DNA of 64,000 nt. It comes from JAEVLT01 sp050496765 (GTDB taxonomy: Bacteria > Bacillota > Bacilli > Bacillales > Cytobacillaceae). How positions within the stretch are numbered: the first letter of the stretch is position 1; each line of letters opens with the position of its first letter. The notes beneath the pieces were generated by a model. That model saw only the letters and a program-made list of their open reading frames with translations, had not been told where the DNA came from and searched no databases. Both the position numbers and the translations under genes were made by a program. The DNA is taken from NCBI RefSeq assembly GCF_050496765.1, contig NZ_JBNWEO010000013.1, positions 496,001-560,000 of the forward strand, written 5' to 3'. Positions 41,256 through 50,263 of this stretch are shown here, one piece after another.

Positions 41256-41579
41256 CAGCTTCCACCTTCCTTTTCATGTTTATCGTTGTATAACTCGCAA
41301 TAAAAACCGTTGTTCCAATTTGCAGCAAAATAAAAACGGCCGGAACTTGGGAAAGAGAGATCATCACACCGCTTAGAACAAGAGAAGCAATAACGATAAA
41401 AAGCACTAAATCCTTAATTATTTTTTTCGAACCAGTTGTTTTTCCTTTCTCACAAATTGTTCAAACCATTGCAAATCCGGTGACTGAATCGGAATGTTGT
41501 CCATACTCTTTAATCCTTGTTGGATCACGCTTATGGTCTCAGCATCTTTTTCAACTGATCTTTTTTTTTCTTGTTTCAA
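41245..41579 (-). pseudogene. yxlC: YxlC-like anti-sigma-Y protein, split by an A7 frameshift
   Basis: The first frame starts at a TTG overlapping the sigY stop (TCTTGA) and gives 53 aa (KQEKKRSVEKDAETISVIQQ to KEKQLVRKK), ending at 41418. The next frame continues without a start codon: IKDLVLFIVIASLVLSGVMI, then a second hydrophobic segment (VFILLQIGTTVFIASYTT), ending at 41245. One extra A in the A7 run at 41421-41427 would join them into one protein of about 110 aa, the size of YxlC with its membrane anchor. As read, the anti-sigma factor would lack its membrane part. It could be an error, slippage or a true lesion. Confidence 0.8.
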
Positions 41580-42091
41580 GACAAATTCAGCTCCTTTCTT
41601 ACGATTTGAATGCCTTTGTGAACCCGCGATTTGACGGTGCCGGAAGCAATTTTCATCATCGCGCCAATTTCCTCATAAGAATACCCGTAGTAATGTTTTA
41701 AAACGACCGGTATTCTTACGTCTTCAGACAGTTTCCCCAAAGCAGTTAAAGCATCATTCCATTCCTCATTGTGGCTCTCCAAATTCCACTTTAATTTCCG
41801 GTATGTTACTTCCTGTTTCCGCCATTCGTTTTCCCGTTTCATTTTTCGGCACTGGTCAATATATGAGTTGGTCGCAATCGTGATCAGCCAGGAGGAAAAT
41901 TTGCTTTTCCCATCAAATAAAGAGAGCTTTTGAACCGCTTTTGCCATTGTTTCTTGGGCCAATTCTTCAGCGGTGTCTGGATTCATTGTGATTTTTATTA
42001 AATATTTAACAAGGTATGGGTAGTTGTCTTTAAAGAGCATGGCAAACGCCCGCTCGTCTCCTTTTTTCGCCTTTTTTATCCATTCATCCAT
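41576..42091 (-). CDS. sigY: ECF sigma factor SigY
   Basis: This 171-aa sigma-70 family ECF factor has sigma-2 region MDEWIKKAKKGDERAFAMLF through KFSSWLITIATNSYIDQCRK and sigma-4 region VVLKHYYGYSYEEIGAMMKI through GTVKSRVHKGIQ. It most resembles B. subtilis SigY and is followed by yxlC and yxlD as there. AGAGGAT precedes the ATG. A promoter of the type it recognises lies upstream, so it is probably autoregulated. Confidence 0.92.
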   Translation of the reverse strand: MDEWIKKAKKGDERAFAMLFKDNYPYLVKYLIKITMNPDTAEELAQETMAKAVQKLSLFDGKSKFSSWLITIATNSYIDQCRKMKRENEWRKQEVTYRKLKWNLESHNEEWNDALTALGKLSEDVRIPVVLKHYYGYSYEEIGAMMKIASGTVKSRVHKGIQIVRKELNLS

Positions 42092-42138
42092 TCATTTTAA
42101 TCCTCTCTTTCCCCCATCCATTTTCAATTCATACATAA

Positions 42139-42163
42139 GACGCATAAGATTAATTTTCGTTCA
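42139..42163 (-). promoter_or_regulatory. SigY-type autoregulatory promoter
   Basis: On the minus strand, TGAACG, a 15-bp spacer and CGTC match the ECF sigma-Y promoter pattern known from B. subtilis, about 50 bp before the sigY start. Confidence 0.7.
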
Positions 42164-42230
42164 TTTTTTTACATTGGAAAAATTTATGAATTATTGAAAT
42201 ACGGAGGTGGATGGAACAAAAAAAGCGTGA

Positions 42231-42277
42231 ATAAAAAAAGGTGGCTCTTCTATGAATGAAGATGCTCACCATTTTTG
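42231..42277 (-). terminator. Terminator of iadA
   Basis: The imperfect stem GGTGAGCATCTTC / GAAGAGCCACC is followed by a T7 run on the minus strand. Confidence 0.7.
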
Positions 42278-42301
42278 ACAACAGTTGATTGGCTAAATCC
42301 A

Positions 42302-43483
42302 TTACTCCTCATCCTCGAAAGTGCCTTTTACAATCGCCCGGCCATTTTCGACCATTAATTGGCCGAGGGCAAAAACCGAATCAATTGTATAATCTTCCGC
42401 ATTTAAAAGAACCAGATCGGCATCCTTTCCTTCTGCAATCGAGCCTTTTTGCTTTAATTTTAGGATCGAAGCAGGGTTTTCTGTGATTACTTTCATCGCT
42501 GTTTCCAACGGTATGCTTTCCTCAATGACGGCATCGCGCACTTCTTTGTAAAGACTCGAAACTTTGCCAATCTTCAAACCAATCAGTTCACCGTGTTCAT
42601 TAAAATCCGGCAGACTTGCTTGGGCATCCGAAGTAAACGTAATTTGGGAAATCGGCACTCCCTCATGCAGCATCCTCTTTAAGGCAGCACTGCATTTCAC
42701 TTCCCCCTCTTCTAAAAATTTTGGAATGGTACTCGTTGTAAAATCAACATAACCGCCTTTTTTGGCATAGCGGATTCCCTCTGCAAACAAATGCGGGTTG
42801 CGGTTGATATGTGTTGGATAGAATTGTCTAATTGGAATATCGGTTTTTTCCACCACTTGCTCAATGACCTTTAAATGGTCATAGCTGTCGCCTACATGGA
42901 TATTGACAACACCTGCTTTCCCGGAAAGAAGGCCGCCAATTCTTGCAGCAGAGGCAATTTTGGCCATTTCTTCCCAAGTCGGCTGTGAAGAACGGTGATC
43001 GGCAATCGCAACTTCTCCCGCACCAATAATTTTATCAATTAAAATAATGTCGTCCTCAATTTTACCAGTTACTGTTTTAAGTGGAACTTGGTAGGAACCG
43101 GTATGAATAAAACAGGAAATCCCTTCTTCTTCAAGCGCTCTTGCTTTAGCAATCAGATTCGTCATGGTCCGTGTTGTTCCGTCTGTTCCAATGACCCCTA
43201 CTAGAGTCGTCACACCTGCCAATGTAGCATCTGTCAAGTTAATTTCAGGAGTGCGCGTCCGGTAGCTTCCTTCACCGCCGCCGCCGGTAATATGTACATG
43301 AGCATCAATGAATCCCGGCACAATCAGCTTGCCAGCAGCATCGATCACCTTTATGTCAACAAAATTGTCCGGTACATCCAGCCGGTCAGCAATAGAACCG
43401 ATTTTTTGATCAACAAGCAAAAGATCTTTTTTTCCTAAATATGTTGGTGCATAAAGTTCTCCATTTTTGATTAATGTTAACAC
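42302..43483 (-). CDS. iadA: Beta-aspartyl (isoaspartyl) dipeptidase
   Basis: This 393-aa amidohydrolase-fold zinc enzyme cleaves isoaspartyl dipeptides. Metal ligands are visible in FIDAHVHITGGG (about residue 70), IADHRSSQP, VVNIHVGDSYDH and FTSDAQASLP. Start at the GTG at 43483 (MLTLIKNGELYAPTYLGKKD), 10 nt after AAGGAGGG; the open frame continues 60 codons into the PBP gene but ignores this site. It has its own sigma-A promoter and terminator. Confidence 0.93.
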   Translation of the reverse strand: MLTLIKNGELYAPTYLGKKDLLLVDQKIGSIADRLDVPDNFVDIKVIDAAGKLIVPGFIDAHVHITGGGGEGSYRTRTPEINLTDATLAGVTTLVGVIGTDGTTRTMTNLIAKARALEEEGISCFIHTGSYQVPLKTVTGKIEDDIILIDKIIGAGEVAIADHRSSQPTWEEMAKIASAARIGGLLSGKAGVVNIHVGDSYDHLKVIEQVVEKTDIPIRQFYPTHINRNPHLFAEGIRYAKKGGYVDFTTSTIPKFLEEGEVKCSAALKRMLHEGVPISQITFTSDAQASLPDFNEHGELIGLKIGKVSSLYKEVRDAVIEESIPLETAMKVITENPASILKLKQKGSIAEGKDADLVLLNAEDYTIDSVFALGQLMVENGRAIVKGTFEDEE

Positions 43484-43513
43484 CCAACGATTCCCTCCTT
43501 CAAAAATAACTTT

Positions 43514-43542
43514 ATTATACACAATGAAGGCGGACAAAACAA
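43514..43542 (-). promoter_or_regulatory. Sigma-A promoter of iadA
   Basis: On the minus strand TTGTTT, 17 bp and a perfect TATAAT lie about 30 bp before the GTG start. The -35 region overlaps the T-tract of the upstream PBP terminator. Confidence 0.75.
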
Positions 43543-43568
43543 AAGGCGCGGCTTCCCCGCACCCTTTG
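43534..43568 (-). terminator. Terminator of the class A PBP gene
   Basis: The stem AAAGGGTGCGG / CCGCGCCTTTT with GGAAG loop is followed by GTTTTG on the minus strand, immediately after the stop codon. Confidence 0.75.
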
Positions 43569-45623
43569 TCAGTCATCATTCTCGCCCTCATGCTTACGGC
43601 CTTTTCCGTTTTCCTTTTCTTTCCATTTCTTCTGCCATTTTTCTTTTTGTTTCTTCCATTCATCCTGCCATTTTTTCAGTTCGTTATTGATCTGCCCCTG
43701 AAAACTGTTGGGATTTGGCGCTGCCTCTTCCTGCTTTTGTTGTTCCATTAGCTGATCTATCGAAGGGACATTGAAACGTTCTGGTGCCGTATTGGTCAAA
43801 GCTTCTGCCATTAATTCACGGAAAACGATCGCAGCACCCTCGCTGCTTGTCGTTGTCAAGTAGTGCTTTTCATCGGTTTTATCATAGCCAAGCCACACTG
43901 CACCGACTAATTGTGGTGTATAGCCGACAAACCATTGATCTTTCACGCCGTTAATGCCCGAAATTGGCACCTGAGTCGATCCTGTTTTGCCTGCCACTTC
44001 ACGGCCGGGAATTTGCGCTCCTTTGCCTGTACCGTATTTGACAACCCCCAATAGCATGGCTGTCATCTCATCTGTTACGGATTTGGTCGTAACTCGTTGC
44101 TTTTTTACCTTCCACTGGGCGACAACAGTTCCGTCTGCATCCAGTATTTTACGAATAACATGACTTTCTACCCGTATCCCATGGTTTGGAAAAACGGCAA
44201 AGGCTTCAGCCATGTTCACAGGTGAAACGCCTTTTTCCAAGCCTCCAAGTGCAAGCGATAAATTGCGGTCGCCTTTTTCAAGCGGGATGCCGAAACGCTT
44301 GCTGGAATCCAGGCCTTTTTCCAAGCCTATTTCATTCAACAGCCAAACAGCAGGCACATTTTTCGATTCCATTACGGCTTGATACATCGGCACCTCGCCC
44401 GCATATTGGTGATTGTAGTTACTTGGCTCATAATCACCGAATTTCATTGGTTCATCCGTTAACATGTCCGTCATTTTCCACCCTTCTTCAAGCGCAGGTG
44501 TATAAACGGCAATCGGCTTCAGCGAGGATCCTGGCTGGGCTTTTAACTGAGAAGCGCGATTGTACCCTCTAAACGTATGCTCGCCCCTGCCGCCAATGAT
44601 CGCCCGAATCCCTCCCGTTACTGGATCCTCTAATACCGCTCCACTTTGGACAAGGCGGTCGCTGCCTTTTGGAAAAAGAGTATCGTTTTGATACGTTTTT
44701 TCGGCAGCAGTCTGCATCGTCTGGTCAAGTTCTGTGTAGATTTTGTATCCGCCTGTCAGCAAGTCATCCTGTGATAAACCGTACTTCTCTATGGCCTCTT
44801 CCAAGACTTGATCAACATAATACGGGTATTTGCCCCTGAACGGATCGCCTCCTTTGTCCTGAAGAACAATCTGTTCTGTCTTCGCCCTTTTTAACTGCTG
44901 GTCTGTAATAAATCCTTGCTCCTTCATAGCAGCTAAAACGACATCGCGTCTTTCTTTTGCTTTTTCCAGATGATTGTACGGATTTAAGGCAGACGGTGCT
45001 TTAATGAGCCCGGCAAGCATAGCGGACTCACTTAAAGAAAGATCTTTAACATCTTTGCCAAAATACTTCTGGGCAGCTTTCTTAATCCCCCAAGCGCCAT
45101 CCCCAAAGTAAATTTGATTCAAATACATTTGCATGATTTCCGGTTTTGTATACTTTTTCTCAATTTTTCGTGCAATAAAAATTTCATCAAGTTTCCGCTT
45201 GTATGTTTTCTTCGGGTTTAAAAAAACATTTTTGGCAAGCTGCTGGGTAATGGTGCTGCCGCCTTCAACTGTACCCCCGGCCTGTAAATTGCGAAAAAGT
45301 GCGCGCGCGATTCCGATAAAATCAATTCCGTGATGTTCGTAAAAGCGGCGATCTTCAATCGCTACAACGGCATGCTGCATATTTAAGGGAACTTGCTTGA
45401 TCGAAACCCCCTCATTCCGATTGGCCGTTATTTTGCTGGCCACTTTCCCATTTTTATCATAAAAAACGGTTGCTTGAGGAACTTCAAGCTTCAGTGCAGA
45501 AATATCCACATTATTTGCAAAGGCATGGAGGACAGTGAAAAATCCCAATACCATGATCAAGACAAATAGGATAAGGATTTGCGTCATATGCCATTTTTTC
45601 CAATTCTGTAATACGCTCTTCAT
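43569..45623 (-). CDS. Class A penicillin-binding protein (PbpG/PBP2d-like)
   Basis: This bifunctional peptidoglycan synthase has 684 aa. An N-terminal membrane anchor (ILILFVLIMVLGFFTVLHAF) precedes a glycosyltransferase domain with EDRRFYEHHGIDF and GGSTITQQLAKNVFLNPKKT, then a transpeptidase domain with SXXK as SSLK (AQPGSSLKPIAVY), SKN and KTGST. A Lys/Glu-rich tail of about 60 aa ends the protein. The ATG at 45623 follows AGAGGTG. Size fits sporulation-associated PbpG, but PbpF-type assignment cannot be excluded. Confidence 0.9.
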   Translation of the reverse strand: MKSVLQNWKKWHMTQILILFVLIMVLGFFTVLHAFANNVDISALKLEVPQATVFYDKNGKVASKITANRNEGVSIKQVPLNMQHAVVAIEDRRFYEHHGIDFIGIARALFRNLQAGGTVEGGSTITQQLAKNVFLNPKKTYKRKLDEIFIARKIEKKYTKPEIMQMYLNQIYFGDGAWGIKKAAQKYFGKDVKDLSLSESAMLAGLIKAPSALNPYNHLEKAKERRDVVLAAMKEQGFITDQQLKRAKTEQIVLQDKGGDPFRGKYPYYVDQVLEEAIEKYGLSQDDLLTGGYKIYTELDQTMQTAAEKTYQNDTLFPKGSDRLVQSGAVLEDPVTGGIRAIIGGRGEHTFRGYNRASQLKAQPGSSLKPIAVYTPALEEGWKMTDMLTDEPMKFGDYEPSNYNHQYAGEVPMYQAVMESKNVPAVWLLNEIGLEKGLDSSKRFGIPLEKGDRNLSLALGGLEKGVSPVNMAEAFAVFPNHGIRVESHVIRKILDADGTVVAQWKVKKQRVTTKSVTDEMTAMLLGVVKYGTGKGAQIPGREVAGKTGSTQVPISGINGVKDQWFVGYTPQLVGAVWLGYDKTDEKHYLTTTSSEGAAIVFRELMAEALTNTAPERFNVPSIDQLMEQQKQEEAAPNPNSFQGQINNELKKWQDEWKKQKEKWQKKWKEKENGKGRKHEGENDD

Positions 45624-45776
45624 CAATGCACCTCTGACCACTTCCTATGATTGGTACCATTTTCTTTTACCCAAAATAGGAAATATTTACTCATTCCTTG
45701 CTAATCATATCGATACAAAATTTTCGACAGACCCAGCGGTTTTTTGGGGGTAAAAAAAAAGAACCCGCAGGCTCTG

Positions 45777-46238
45777 TTATTTCTTTGTTTGTTTTGTTAA
45801 CTCCTTAAAACGCAATTTTGAATTTCTTTCATCAAAGCTGCTGAAAATCCGATAATTTTTATCATCAACAATCCGAAAATGCTTACTAAGAATATTTTGC
45901 TGCAAAAAATAGCCATTTTTCCGGGAGATTTCTTTCCAGAAAATTTTTCCGCCTAATGCTTTCTTCTTTCTTACATCGATTCCTTCCCGTGCAACTGTCT
46001 CCAATACTTCTAACGGTTCGTTCCCAAATAGAAATTGAACGGTCTCGGTTTCGCGAAACAGTGCACAAATGGAAACAACCGTTGCCCAGTTGGCAAAAAC
46101 TCTTCCCTTTTCAATTTGGACAAGGGTTTTTTTCGAAACGCCGATGATTTCGGCCATTTTATCCTGTGTATATCCTGCCTCTGTACGGATTAGGCGAAGC
46201 TTGTCAGATACCTGCATAATGATTTCTTCTCTGTTCAC
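45777..46238 (-). CDS. XRE family transcriptional regulator
   Basis: This 153-aa protein has an N-terminal Cro/XRE helix-turn-helix at about residues 10-65 (LRLIRTEAGYTQDKMAEIIG, then VSKKTLVQIEKGR) and a basic C-terminal half (KKKALGGKIFWKEISRKNGY) that I do not recognise. GTG start with AAGGAAGG upstream. It sits between the PBP gene and the IS630 element. Target genes unknown. Confidence 0.8.
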   Translation of the reverse strand: MNREEIIMQVSDKLRLIRTEAGYTQDKMAEIIGVSKKTLVQIEKGRVFANWATVVSICALFRETETVQFLFGNEPLEVLETVAREGIDVRKKKALGGKIFWKEISRKNGYFLQQNILSKHFRIVDDKNYRIFSSFDERNSKLRFKELTKQTKK

Positions 46239-46403
46239 TACAAAAGCCCTTCCTTCAATACCGTCTAGTGTAATATTACACAGAAACAGGTCTAGATGAA
46301 AGTTTTTTGCCTATGCGACACTATATAAATGGAATTAAAGGATTTTAAGAAAATTTGTCCAATTCTTATAGGTAAATAAAACCTTTAGGAAGGCGGACAC
46401 ATA

Positions 46404-46931
46404 ATGAAAATCCTTCAAAATGAAAACATGGATTCAATTCAGGAAGTTAAAGCTTGTATGCATGGTTTAAGGGATCTACGGATGTTTAAACGTTATCAGG
46501 CTATCCTCATGCATTTAAAAGGACGGACTTATGTAGAAATCGCTGACCTTTTAGAATGTACGGAGCAAACTATATATAACTATGTTCGAGCCTATAAAAC
46601 TAACGGTTTGGAGGGATTAGTTCCCGGACAATCTCCCGGACGCCCTTGTCAACTAACAGAGGAACAAGAAAAGGAACTCTATCAGTTAATTGTTGAAAAA
46701 AAGCCAGCTGCTGTTGGATTTCCCGCAGAAATGAATTGGACTTCATTTCTTGTTCGCGATTGGATTAAGCAAACATTTGACATTGTTTATACGGACCGGG
46801 GTGTAAGGAGATTGTTGACTCGTTTGGGATTTAGTTACACAAAACCAACGTATACCCTAGCAAAGGCTGACCCCGAGAAACAGGAAGCGTTCAAACAAGA
46901 ATTTGAAACGATTAAAAAAAATGATGAATGA
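46404..46931 (+). CDS. IS630 transposase, N-terminal frame
   Basis: This 175-aa frame holds the DNA-binding part: helix-turn-helix AILMHLKGRTYVEIADLLEC and TEQTIYNYVRAYKTNGLEGL, the GRPCQLTEEQ linker, and a second winged-helix stretch (TDRGVRRLLTRLGFSYTKPT). It ends in an A8 tract (ATTAAAAAAAATGATG), where the second frame takes over. A +1 shift there would produce a full-length enzyme of about 340 aa. Confidence 0.85.
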   Translation: MKILQNENMDSIQEVKACMHGLRDLRMFKRYQAILMHLKGRTYVEIADLLECTEQTIYNYVRAYKTNGLEGLVPGQSPGRPCQLTEEQEKELYQLIVEKKPAAVGFPAEMNWTSFLVRDWIKQTFDIVYTDRGVRRLLTRLGFSYTKPTYTLAKADPEKQEAFKQEFETIKKNDE

Positions 46932-47454
46932 CGAAATTGATCGAATTCTGTTTCAAGATGAATCCATGATCAGGGACTACCAAGCTTTAGCCAATACATG
47001 GTTTCCTAAAGGGCAACAAAAAGTGATACCTACTTATGGAAAACATCACGGGGTTAAATTAATTGGTACCCTCGATTACGAAACAGGCGAAGTGTTTGTC
47101 ACAGAAGAAGAACACTATGATGCTCAAGTTTTCCTATCTTTTCTTGAAAAAGTTGTAGTCAGATACAAGGGTGAGAAGATTGTAATGATACTGGATAATG
47201 CTAGAATCCACCACTCGAAACTGATTCAACCTTTTCTCGAAGCCCATAAAGATCATCTGCAACTTGTTTTTCTCCCACCATACAGCCCAGAGTTAAACCT
47301 AATTGAAGGACTGTGGGGATGGTTAAAAAAATCAATTATTTATAATGTTTTTTATAAAACGGTAGAAGAAATTAGAGTGGCTGTCCAGACATTCATTACA
47401 CAAATCAATAAAGACCCTATGAAAATCGTTAATCGTCTATGTCTTAAGCTTTAA
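46903..47454 (+). CDS. IS630 transposase, catalytic DDE frame
   Basis: This 183-aa frame carries the DDE triad: ILFQDESMIRDYQ, IVMILDNARIHHSK and LPPYSPELNLIEGLWGWLKK. It overlaps the upstream frame by 29 nt at an A8 run, a typical slippage site. Many IS630-group elements need frameshifting to make active transposase, so this may be functional rather than broken. The TTG at 46903 has no clear ribosome-binding site, which favours translation by frameshift. Confidence 0.88.
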   Translation: MKRLKKMMNDEIDRILFQDESMIRDYQALANTWFPKGQQKVIPTYGKHHGVKLIGTLDYETGEVFVTEEEHYDAQVFLSFLEKVVVRYKGEKIVMILDNARIHHSKLIQPFLEAHKDHLQLVFLPPYSPELNLIEGLWGWLKKSIIYNVFYKTVEEIRVAVQTFITQINKDPMKIVNRLCLKL

Positions 47455-47671
47455 CTATTGACTCAATTACACCTTTAGCCAGATTGCCAGGATCGGATTG
47501 AGCAATAAATAGCCTAAAACGATATTCGACAAACTCCGATGATTGCAGGTATATTGTGCTTAAATTTTGTAGAATATTGTCATTAATCTAGGAAATCGTT
47601 ACAGAACCAAATTGTTTAGTTCCATATATATAGCCAAGAAATAGTTGTGAATAGTTTCAACGATCAAAACA

Positions 47672-47836
47672 CTACTTTCGAATCGTCTGTTGAGTAGGCG
47701 TACAGCAGGAACTCGAACACGTTTTTTTCACTTCACATGCGGCACATTTTCCTTTTTTTGATTTTTGAATAAAGCGCACAAGCGCCCAGCCGGCATACCC
47801 AAAAATGACGGCACCGATAACGAAATTGGCTACCAT
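47672..47836 (-). CDS. FeoB-associated Cys-rich membrane protein
   Basis: This 54-aa peptide has one N-terminal helix (MVANFVIGAVIFGYAGWALV) and a cysteine-rich cytoplasmic tail (KGKCAACEVKKTCSSSCC). It is the usual small partner gene at the end of Firmicute feo operons and lies 35 nt after feoB on the same strand. AGAAGGTG precedes the start; a second ATG 4 nt earlier is in the wrong frame. The tail probably binds metal or thiols. Confidence 0.85.
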   Translation of the reverse strand: MVANFVIGAVIFGYAGWALVRFIQKSKKGKCAACEVKKTCSSSCCTPTQQTIRK

Positions 47837-47871
47837 CCATTTCACCTTCTTCCTTTAAGCAGGTAATTGCT

Positions 47872-49875
47872 TCAAGCAAATCCGAGCAATTTCCCGCCTT
47901 GATAGACGAAAAAAGCCAATACATAGGCAACGGTCAGTGCGTAGCCAATTGCAAATGCTGTCCATTTTTTTGAACCCGTTTCCTTCAATATGGAAGCTGT
48001 TGTTGCTAAACACGGGATGTATAACAAAATAAAAACCATAAAACTGTATGCGGCAAGCGGTGTATAGTAAGAAGCTAACAACCCTTGAAGGCTCGACGTA
48101 TTTGGAACAAAATAAATAATGTTCATTGTCGAAATAATTGATTCTTTTGCTAAAAATCCGGTAATCAATGAAGCCGCTGCCTGCCATGTGCCGAAGCCGA
48201 GCGGTTTCAAAAGCGGTGCAATACGATTGCTAATTGCGGCTAAATAGCTGTTATTCATCTCAACATTGAAACCGGACGGGCCCACATATGAGAGCAGCCA
48301 AATGAACACGGATCCGGCAAAAATAAATGTTCCAGCCTTGCGGATAAACCCTTTCCCTTTATCCCATGTACTGCGCCACAGCGATTGAAATTGCGGCATT
48401 CGATATGGAGGAAGTTCAATGACAAACAAGGAAGTTTCCGTTTTTAAAAGAGTGGAAGAAAAGAGTTTCGCCAAAACAAAGGCTACGAAGATCCCGATTA
48501 CATAAAGACTTAATACAATCGCAGCCTTTTGTCCCGCAAAAAAGGCGCCAACAAACAGTGCATAGACAGGTAGTCTTGCCGAACAGGACATTAACGGTGT
48601 TAATAAAATCGTTAAAAGACGCTCTTTTGGGGTTTCGATTGTACGGGCAGCCATAATCCCCGGGACATTACAGCCAAAGCCAATGATCATTGGGATAAAC
48701 GCTTTGCCATTCAAACCGACCCCTTCCATGATCCGGTCCATTACAAGTGCTACACGCGCCATATAGCCTGAGTCTTCCAACAACGAGATAAAGAAAAACA
48801 GAATAAAAATTTGCGGGGCAAAAACAAGCACCCCGCCGACACCGGCTACCAGTCCTTGAATGATCAAGGCATGGATAAATTCAGATGCTTGGACAATCGT
48901 TAACATCTTTTCTACTCCAGCGGTTACCGGTCCTGTCAAAAACGCATCAAGTGCATCAGACAGCGGTGTTCCAAGCCAATCAAATGTAAGCATGAACATC
49001 AAATACATGAACAGTAAAAAAATCGGCATGCCTAGATAGCGGTTCGTCACAATGGCATCGATCTTTTCGGTTAATGGAATCTTCGCATTTTCTTTCTGAA
49101 CCGCTTCAGCTAAAATCTTTTCGATTACTTCTTTTCGCTTGTTATAAATAAAATGGGGTATCGACTTCGTATCATTTTTCTGAATGATCCGATTTTCAAC
49201 ACGATCAAAGATGGCATCGAGCTTTTCAGCAGGGGCACTCCGATACAAAAAATTTTTCACGTACTGGTTTCCTTCCAGCCATTGCAATGTCAGCCATCGA
49301 TAGGAATGGCTTACTTTTTCTCCAATAAGTGTTGCCAACATGGAAACAGCTTCTTCGATTTCCTTCCCATAATAAACTAAATTTTTTTGCTTGGAAGTGG
49401 CCGTTTCAGTGGTGATCATCTGAACAAGCTGGTCACAGCCTTTCCCGCTTCTTGCCACTACTGGCACCACCGGGGCACCGATCATTTTCGACAATTTATC
49501 AACATCAATGTGAATGCCGCGTTTTTTGGCAACATCCACCATGTTCAAGCCAACAAGCATCGGCCTTTCAAACTCCAGTAATTGAATTGTCAAATGCAAG
49601 TTTCTTTCTAATTGTGATGCATCCAAAATATTTAAAAAACGGTCGGCTGCTTCGTTTAAAAAAAAGGAAGTTACAACCCCTTCATCTTTCGAAAGCGGGT
49701 TAAGTGTGTAAACACCAGGCAAATCAATCAATTTTCCGCTATTGTTTTTTAAGATACCAACCTTTTTTTCAACCGTTACACCGCTCCAGTTTCCAACATA
49801 TTCATAAGAACCTGTTAAATGATTAAACAATGATGTTTTCCCCGTATTCGGATTCCCAATTAGAGCGACATCCAT
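47872..49875 (-). CDS. feoB: Ferrous iron transport protein B
   Basis: This 667-aa protein combines an N-terminal G domain (GNPNTGKTSLFNHLTG at residues 8-23, VEKKVG, DLPGVYTL, NMVD) with a C-terminal membrane domain including the Gate motifs GFGCNVPGIMAART and AGTFIFAGSVFIW. It imports Fe2+. The ATG at 49875 follows GGAGAGG and overlaps the feoA stop by one base (TAATG); the longer reading from 49938 lies inside feoA. Confidence 0.96.
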   Translation of the reverse strand: MDVALIGNPNTGKTSLFNHLTGSYEYVGNWSGVTVEKKVGILKNNSGKLIDLPGVYTLNPLSKDEGVVTSFFLNEAADRFLNILDASQLERNLHLTIQLLEFERPMLVGLNMVDVAKKRGIHIDVDKLSKMIGAPVVPVVARSGKGCDQLVQMITTETATSKQKNLVYYGKEIEEAVSMLATLIGEKVSHSYRWLTLQWLEGNQYVKNFLYRSAPAEKLDAIFDRVENRIIQKNDTKSIPHFIYNKRKEVIEKILAEAVQKENAKIPLTEKIDAIVTNRYLGMPIFLLFMYLMFMLTFDWLGTPLSDALDAFLTGPVTAGVEKMLTIVQASEFIHALIIQGLVAGVGGVLVFAPQIFILFFFISLLEDSGYMARVALVMDRIMEGVGLNGKAFIPMIIGFGCNVPGIMAARTIETPKERLLTILLTPLMSCSARLPVYALFVGAFFAGQKAAIVLSLYVIGIFVAFVLAKLFSSTLLKTETSLFVIELPPYRMPQFQSLWRSTWDKGKGFIRKAGTFIFAGSVFIWLLSYVGPSGFNVEMNNSYLAAISNRIAPLLKPLGFGTWQAAASLITGFLAKESIISTMNIIYFVPNTSSLQGLLASYYTPLAAYSFMVFILLYIPCLATTASILKETGSKKWTAFAIGYALTVAYVLAFFVYQGGKLLGFA

Positions 49876-50099
49876 TATAACCTCTCCACTTCGATTCGAT
49901 CTGCCTCTTTGCGGCGAATACCAATGCACTGTCCGCATGATTCAATCATTATCGGGCCGCCAAAAGGCATAATGCATTTCACACAAACTTCAGAACTCTC
50001 GGTAAATCCAAGGTCAAGCAACCGCTTTTGAACCAAGCGGCTCACCTGTGATAAGTTAATAATTTTTCCTCTTTCCCCTGTTTTTAACTCTCCAAGCAT
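49875..50099 (-). CDS. feoA: Ferrous iron transport protein A
   Basis: This 74-aa SH3-like protein (MLGELKTGERGKIINLSQVS, GGPIMIESCGQCIGIRRKEA) is required for FeoB function. AAAGGATG lies 6 nt before the ATG at 50099. The open frame extends far upstream, but that part includes the Fur box and promoter and is not coding. First gene of feoAB. Confidence 0.93.
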   Translation of the reverse strand: MLGELKTGERGKIINLSQVSRLVQKRLLDLGFTESSEVCVKCIMPFGGPIMIESCGQCIGIRRKEADRIEVERL

Positions 50100-50125
50100 T
50101 TCGATCATCCTTTTGAGAAGGTAAT

Positions 50126-50140
50126 TGAGAATGATTCTCT
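50126..50140. promoter_or_regulatory. Fur box of feoAB
   Basis: TGAGAAT-G-ATTCTCT is a near-perfect 7-1-7 Fur palindrome 27 bp before the feoA start, predicting repression in iron-rich conditions. Confidence 0.8.
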
Positions 50141-50263
50141 TTCTAATGTATATTTTATCATTTTTCAACACCAGACAGCGCACCCACATTGTGACAAAAG
50201 TTTGAAAAAACATATAAATAATCGAAAAAAAAGAAAAAGCGTCTGCTCTTTGTTTTTTTGATG

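Larger units (their letters stand above)
46320..47520 (+). mobile_element. IS630-family insertion sequence (ends not resolved)
   Basis: Two overlapping frames together encode an IS630/Tc1-mariner-type transposase. I could not identify convincing terminal inverted repeats or the TA target duplication by eye, so the limits given are approximate. The element lies between the XRE regulator gene and the feo locus. Confidence 0.75.

Noticed and set aside
42302..43663. 453-aa version of IadA
   Set aside because: The first 60 codons lie in the PBP gene and its terminator; a GTG with AAGGAGGG gives the normal family length.
46320..47520. Terminal inverted repeats of the IS630 element
   Set aside because: Candidate ends on the two sides could not be aligned convincingly by eye, so no boundaries are claimed.
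47733..47930. 65-aa frame next to feoB
   Set aside because: The shifted frame over the same DNA gives a typical FeoB-associated Cys-rich protein, which is the better reading.
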